Source: Myxococcales bacterium (lineage in GTDB: Bacteria; Desulfobacterota_B; Binatia; UBA1149; SPBQ01). From it: 8,710 nucleotides of DNA. Positions 5,889-8,710 of this stretch are shown here, piece by piece (within the stretch, counting starts at the first letter, position 1; every line of letters starts with the position of its first letter). The notes beneath the pieces are model-generated. The model worked only from the letters and a program-made list of their open reading frames with translations, was not told the origin of the DNA and made no database searches. Made by a program: the position numbers and the translations under genes. The DNA lies in the NCBI GenBank assembly GCA_004525875.1, contig SPBQ01000068.1:1-8710 (forward strand). The letters are read 5' to 3'.

Positions 5889-7721
5889 ATGCGCCGCCGC
5901 GGGGGTGCCGGGCTGCAGCCAACGACCAAAAAACGATTCCATCTGATCCTCATCAAGCCGTCACACTACGACGACGATGGCTACGTGATCCAGTGGATGC
6001 GGTCTGCCGTGCCGTCCAACACCATGGCGGCCATCTATGGTCTGACACTCGATTGCATCGAGCGAGAGGTTCTCGGGGCCGATGTCGAGATCATTGTCAC
6101 TGCGCTCGACGAGACCAATACCCGGATCAACGTAAAACGCCTGGCTCGCGTGGTGCAGCAATCGGGCGGTCACGCCCTGGTTGCCATGATCGGCGTGCAG
6201 ACGAACCAGTTCCCGCGAGCGGTGGATCTCGCGCTTCAGTTTCTCGAACGTGGTGTCCAGGTCTGCATCGGCGGCTTCCACGTGAGCGGCTGCACGACGA
6301 TGCTGGCCGAGGTTCCTCCGGATCTACGGGACGCGATGGATCGAGGCATCTCCCTGTTCGCCGGCGAGCTCGAGGGGCGATTGGCGACCGTGCTTCACGA
6401 CGCGTACGGCACGCGATTGAAGCCGCTTTATGATTTCACCGCGGATCTGCCGAGCCTGGGCGATCAGCCCACGCCTTACCTGCCAGCCGGGGTCGTCGGT
6501 CGCATGACCGAGTCGCGAGCCAGCTTCGATGCTGGGCGTGGATGTCCTTTCTTGTGTAGCTTCTGCACGATCATCAACGTCCAGGGGCGCGAGTCGCGCT
6601 ATCGTACGCCGGACGACGTCGAGCGCATCGTGAGGGCGAACGTCGCGCAGGGTATCCACAAGTTCTTCATTACCGACGACAACTTCGCCAGAAACAAGAT
6701 CTGGGAGAGTCTGCTCGACCGCCTGATCGAGCTGCGAGAGGAGCAGGGCCTCGAGCTCAAGCTCACCGTTCAGGTCGACACCGCCTGTCACAGGATCCCG
6801 CGCTTCATCGAGAAGGCGGGACGCGCGGGTGTCGAGAAGGTCTTCATCGGTCTGGAGAACATCAACCCGGAATCCCTGCAGGGCTCGAGAAAGACGCAGA
6901 ACAACATCACCGAGTATCGCAGGATGCTGCAAGCCTGGCACAGCGTCGGTGCGGTCACGCTTGCCGGGTACATCCTGGGCTTTCCCACCGATACGCCGGC
7001 GAGCATCCTCAGGGACATTCGGATCATCCAGCGTGAGCTCCCCGTCGATGTGCTGGAGTTCTTCATCCTCATCCCGCTTCCCGGCTCGCAGGATCACAAG
7101 GAGCTCGTCGAGCAAGGCGTCGCGCTCGACCCGGATATGAACTCGTACGATTCGGTCCACGTGACCGCGCCGCACCCGCGCATGTCGAAGCAGGAGTGGG
7201 TGGACGTGTACCACCAAGCATGGGACGCGTACTACACGCCCGCTCATGCCGAGACGGTCATGCGCCGCGCGCGGGACTGGGGTGAGCGCGCGAACAAGCT
7301 CAAGTGGGTGATGCTCTCCTTCCACAGCACCGCCAAGATCGAGAGGCTGCATCCACTGGACGGCGGTTTGTTTCGACGCAAGTATCGCCGCGATCGCCGA
7401 CGTGGCCTGTCACTGGAGAATCCTGCCGTCTTCTACGGTCGCTACCTGTGGGAAGTCGTGCACAAGCAGGCCCGTCTACTCGCAATGGTTGCGAGCTATC
7501 AACGCATCTATCGTCGCTCCGCGAGAGGAGACTCTCCATCCGTCACCGGTGATCTTGCCATGGAGCCGATCCGAGACGAGGAACTGAGCAGTCTCGAGCT
7601 CTTCACCGCGACGCCGGCGGCGAGATCTGTGGCGACCAAGGCGATGCAGAAAGCGAACCGAAGAAAGGCGGCGGACAGTGACCGCGCTATCGAGCGCAGC
7701 CTGCATCGGCCGGAGTGCTGA
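5889..7721 (+). CDS. Radical SAM enzyme with N-terminal B12-binding-like domain, substrate unknown
   Basis: A 610-residue protein if it starts at ATG 5889. Residues about 12-150 form a Rossmann-like cobalamin-binding-type domain: FHLILIKPSHYDDDGYVIQW, AMIGVQTNQFPRAV, VCIGGFHVSG. It lacks the DxHxxG lower-ligand motif, so cobalamin, if bound, would not be His-on. The radical SAM core carries C219-P-F-L-C223-S-F-C226 for the 4Fe-4S cluster, then FFITDDNFARNK, VQVDTACHRIPRFIEKAG, VFIGLENINPESL and AGYILGFPTDTPASI (about 205-430). The last 180 residues are basic and helical, with no SPASM cysteines. Family members methylate unactivated carbons or rearrange substrates; nothing here names the substrate. 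GTG 5874 is an alternative start. The longer frame back to 5682 overlaps the divergent gene and looks non-coding. No strong ribosome site is seen. Confidence 0.85.
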   Translation: MRRRGGAGLQPTTKKRFHLILIKPSHYDDDGYVIQWMRSAVPSNTMAAIYGLTLDCIEREVLGADVEIIVTALDETNTRINVKRLARVVQQSGGHALVAMIGVQTNQFPRAVDLALQFLERGVQVCIGGFHVSGCTTMLAEVPPDLRDAMDRGISLFAGELEGRLATVLHDAYGTRLKPLYDFTADLPSLGDQPTPYLPAGVVGRMTESRASFDAGRGCPFLCSFCTIINVQGRESRYRTPDDVERIVRANVAQGIHKFFITDDNFARNKIWESLLDRLIELREEQGLELKLTVQVDTACHRIPRFIEKAGRAGVEKVFIGLENINPESLQGSRKTQNNITEYRRMLQAWHSVGAVTLAGYILGFPTDTPASILRDIRIIQRELPVDVLEFFILIPLPGSQDHKELVEQGVALDPDMNSYDSVHVTAPHPRMSKQEWVDVYHQAWDAYYTPAHAETVMRRARDWGERANKLKWVMLSFHSTAKIERLHPLDGGLFRRKYRRDRRRGLSLENPAVFYGRYLWEVVHKQARLLAMVASYQRIYRRSARGDSPSVTGDLAMEPIRDEELSSLELFTATPAARSVATKAMQKANRRKAADSDRAIERSLHRPEC

Positions 7722-7806
7722 AGGTGGCTGCGCATGTGCCGGCTTGCGGGCGCGCGGGATCGTGTACGATGCGGACAGCGAGACGATTCATAGGGTCCGG
7801 AGGTGT

Positions 7807-7826
7807 GTGCCACGGTAGCGTGGCGC
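7807..7826 (+). terminator. Hairpin downstream of the radical SAM gene
   Basis: GTGCCACG-GTAG-CGTGGCGC forms an 8-bp stem (one T-G pair) with a 4-nt loop, 85 bases after the radical SAM stop and 52 before the small lysine-rich gene. No T-tract follows. It could be a Rho-independent-like stop, an mRNA stabiliser, or part of the small gene's leader. Confidence 0.3.
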
Positions 7827-7868
7827 TCTGCGGGCGTCGAGGCGAGGCCGTCAACGTGATATCGAAAC

Positions 7869-7873
7869 GGAGG
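7869..7873 (+). promoter_or_regulatory. Ribosome binding site of the small lysine-rich protein
   Basis: GGAGG lies five bases (CTACC) before ATG 7879. It is the strongest translation signal on this strand and the main support for the short gene. Confidence 0.7.
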
Positions 7874-7878
7874 CTACC

Positions 7879-8019
7879 ATGGGCGACAAGTCACCCAAGT
7901 CGAAGCAGCGCGATCAGAAACAGAAGGCCGCCACGAAGGCGAGTGGTGCCGTGGCGGCGAAGTCCAAGCAGGACGCCAAGAGCCGTGAGGCGGTGCTGAC
8001 CCCGAAAGGCAAGAAGTAG
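7879..8019 (+). CDS. Small lysine-rich protein beginning MGDKSPKSKQ, function unknown
   Basis: Forty-six codons from ATG to TAG, preceded by an excellent GGAGG. The product is about one-quarter lysine, very basic, with alternating Lys/Ala/Gln segments (KSPKSKQRDQKQK, AAKSKQDAKSR) and the tail TPKGKK. It has no signal peptide and no membrane segment and is probably helical or disordered. I recall short proteins opening MGDKSPKSKxxxQKQK in many proteobacterial genomes, always uncharacterised, which argues that it is real. A nucleic-acid-associated role would fit its charge but is only a guess. It follows the radical SAM gene by 157 bases on the same strand and likely has its own promoter. Gene callers with a 50- or 60-codon cutoff would miss it. 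Confidence 0.75.
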   Translation: MGDKSPKSKQRDQKQKAATKASGAVAAKSKQDAKSREAVLTPKGKK

Positions 8020-8075
8020 CTCGAGCGGCGCGTTCGGGCTGTTCCGGTTCATGCACCAACGCCCAGCACGGCCGG

Positions 8076-8710
8076 CTACGGAGCCTCCGCCTTGAACGAC
8101 GAGACGCCGGTCTTGGTGAGGAGCGATGCCGTGACCGAAAAGCACTCGGGGAGATCTGTGCCGAAGAGCTGAATCGTCGCCCCGGCCGTTGATTCGGCCA
8201 GGGCGGTCGCAACCCCGAGAGGCAACCCGGTCCCGCCGCGGCCTTTGACGACCACCGACGAGCGACCGGCCTCGCGTGCCTTGAGCGAGACCGAGCGGAT
8301 ACCGTAGGCGGTAAGATCGCGGTCGTTGTATCGGTAGCCCTTGGCTGCTGCCGTCCCGCCGAGCACTTTCCAGCAGGGATTCCCTCTGCACGAGGCCCCG
8401 GCGCGATCGATCTTGTATTCGCCGACGAGAGCGCCGCTGTCGCCGTACACGCACATCGCGTAGGCCGTCGTGCCGCTGCTCGGGTCGCCGAAGTCGGCGG
8501 CCACGAGCTGGGGCCCGGCTTTCCATTTGGCAACCAGCTTTTCCTTGCCCGCCCTTCGCTCGTCGACCGTGAGCAGCGCCTTCGCGAACACGGCCCCACA
8601 ATCACCGTCCGGCGCTGCGGGGCACGTGATCAAGGTCGTTGTCGTAGTCGAAGCCATGCTCGTGCTGGTGCTGGACGTGGATGTGGTGGTGGACGTGCTC
8701 GTCGTGGTGC
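8076..8710 (-). CDS. Thr/Ser-linker secreted-style protein, 5' end outside window
   Basis: The frame is open to the right edge, so the true start and any signal peptide are missing. An internal ATG at 8657 sits inside the linker and is unlikely to be the start. The visible 210 residues open with a Thr/Ser tract (TTTSTSTTTSTSSTSTS, then STTTTT). A domain follows with CPAAPDGDCGAVF, KLVAKWKAGPQ, FGDPSSGTTAYAMCVY, CWKVLG, GYRYND, SLKAREAGRSSVVVKGRGG, TIQLFGTDLPECF. This linker-plus-domain plan, with a KWK-type segment and FGDP...YxxCVY, is one I associate with surface proteins of Binatota-like genomes. The function is unknown; no catalytic motif is visible. The tract probably joins the domain to an upstream exported module. 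Confidence 0.8.
   Translation of the reverse strand, partial: TTTSTSTTTSTSSTSTSMASTTTTTLITCPAAPDGDCGAVFAKALLTVDERRAGKEKLVAKWKAGPQLVAADFGDPSSGTTAYAMCVYGDSGALVGEYKIDRAGASCRGNPCWKVLGGTAAAKGYRYNDRDLTAYGIRSVSLKAREAGRSSVVVKGRGGTGLPLGVATALAESTAGATIQLFGTDLPECFSVTASLLTKTGVSSFKAEAP
8640..8710 (-). repeat. Low-complexity Thr/Ser codon tract
   Basis: On the minus strand this stretch is almost entirely ACC/ACG/ACA/ACT (Thr) and AGC/TCC/TCG (Ser) codons, encoding the flexible linker of the right-edge protein. Such tracts vary in length by slippage and are prone to misassembly, so the exact count may be unreliable. Confidence 0.6.

Noticed and set aside
6324..7352. 342-codon open frame on the minus strand
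   Set aside because: It is antisense to the radical SAM core whose motifs are unambiguous; the translation has no family features.
7743..7762. Promoter-like TTGCGG / TACGAT pair before the small lysine-rich gene
   Set aside because: The spacer is only about 15 bases and both hexamers match the sigma-70 consensus poorly.
8076..8657. ATG at 8657 as the start of the right-edge gene
   Set aside because: It sits within a continuous Thr/Ser tract in the same open frame that runs to the edge, so the start is almost certainly outside the window.

Overview
The window is high-GC bacterial DNA with five main protein genes, two of them cut by the window edges, plus several very short ones. Three proteins carry architectures I associate, from memory, with Candidatus Binatota (Desulfobacterota_B) and related deltaproteobacterial lineages. 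These are an exported Cys/Lys-rich module ending in DCDxFDDG, a secreted protein with a DHxxxYK opening, and a Thr/Ser-tract linker followed by a beta-rich domain. The lineage call is an inference from protein style, not from a marker gene. I see no rRNA, tRNA, CRISPR array, insertion sequence or phage gene.

Layout: (1) 2-2974 (+), a large exported glycoside hydrolase of the agarase-like GH-A type, flanked by two other domains; its true start lies left of the window. (2) 3062-3736 (-), a small secreted cysteine-rich protein, convergent with the first gene. (3) 3811-5708 (-), a probable operon. A zinc-free MDR-type quinone oxidoreductase is followed by a 12-codon leader ORF, then an AhpD/carboxymuconolactone-decarboxylase-family gene, then a short ORF or remnant that overlaps its end. 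(4) 5889-7721 (+), a radical SAM enzyme with a B12-binding-like N-terminus, divergent from the oxidoreductase. (5) 7879-8019 (+), a 46-residue lysine-rich protein. (6) 8076-8710 (-), a secreted-style protein running off the right edge.

The observation most worth following is in the AhpD-like gene at 4005-4598. Read naively it is two fragments split by a TGA. That TGA sits exactly where the second cysteine of the family's CPFC motif belongs, giving CPF-U. It is followed at bSECIS-like distance by a perfect 7-bp stem with a 3-nt loop beginning with G, and by a further 5-bp lower stem. The family continues in frame on both sides. The simplest reading is a selenoprotein with a CxxU redox centre that ordinary gene calling would split or label a pseudogene. 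Its start also overlaps the stop of a tiny leader ORF built from rare leucine codons, preceded by a strong Shine-Dalgarno and a hairpin.

How the genes work together is only partly visible. The oxidoreductase and the AhpD-like selenoprotein plausibly share a transcript and a redox or detoxification role. The exported proteins look like surface or extracellular functions, one of them polysaccharide degradation. The radical SAM substrate cannot be read from this window.
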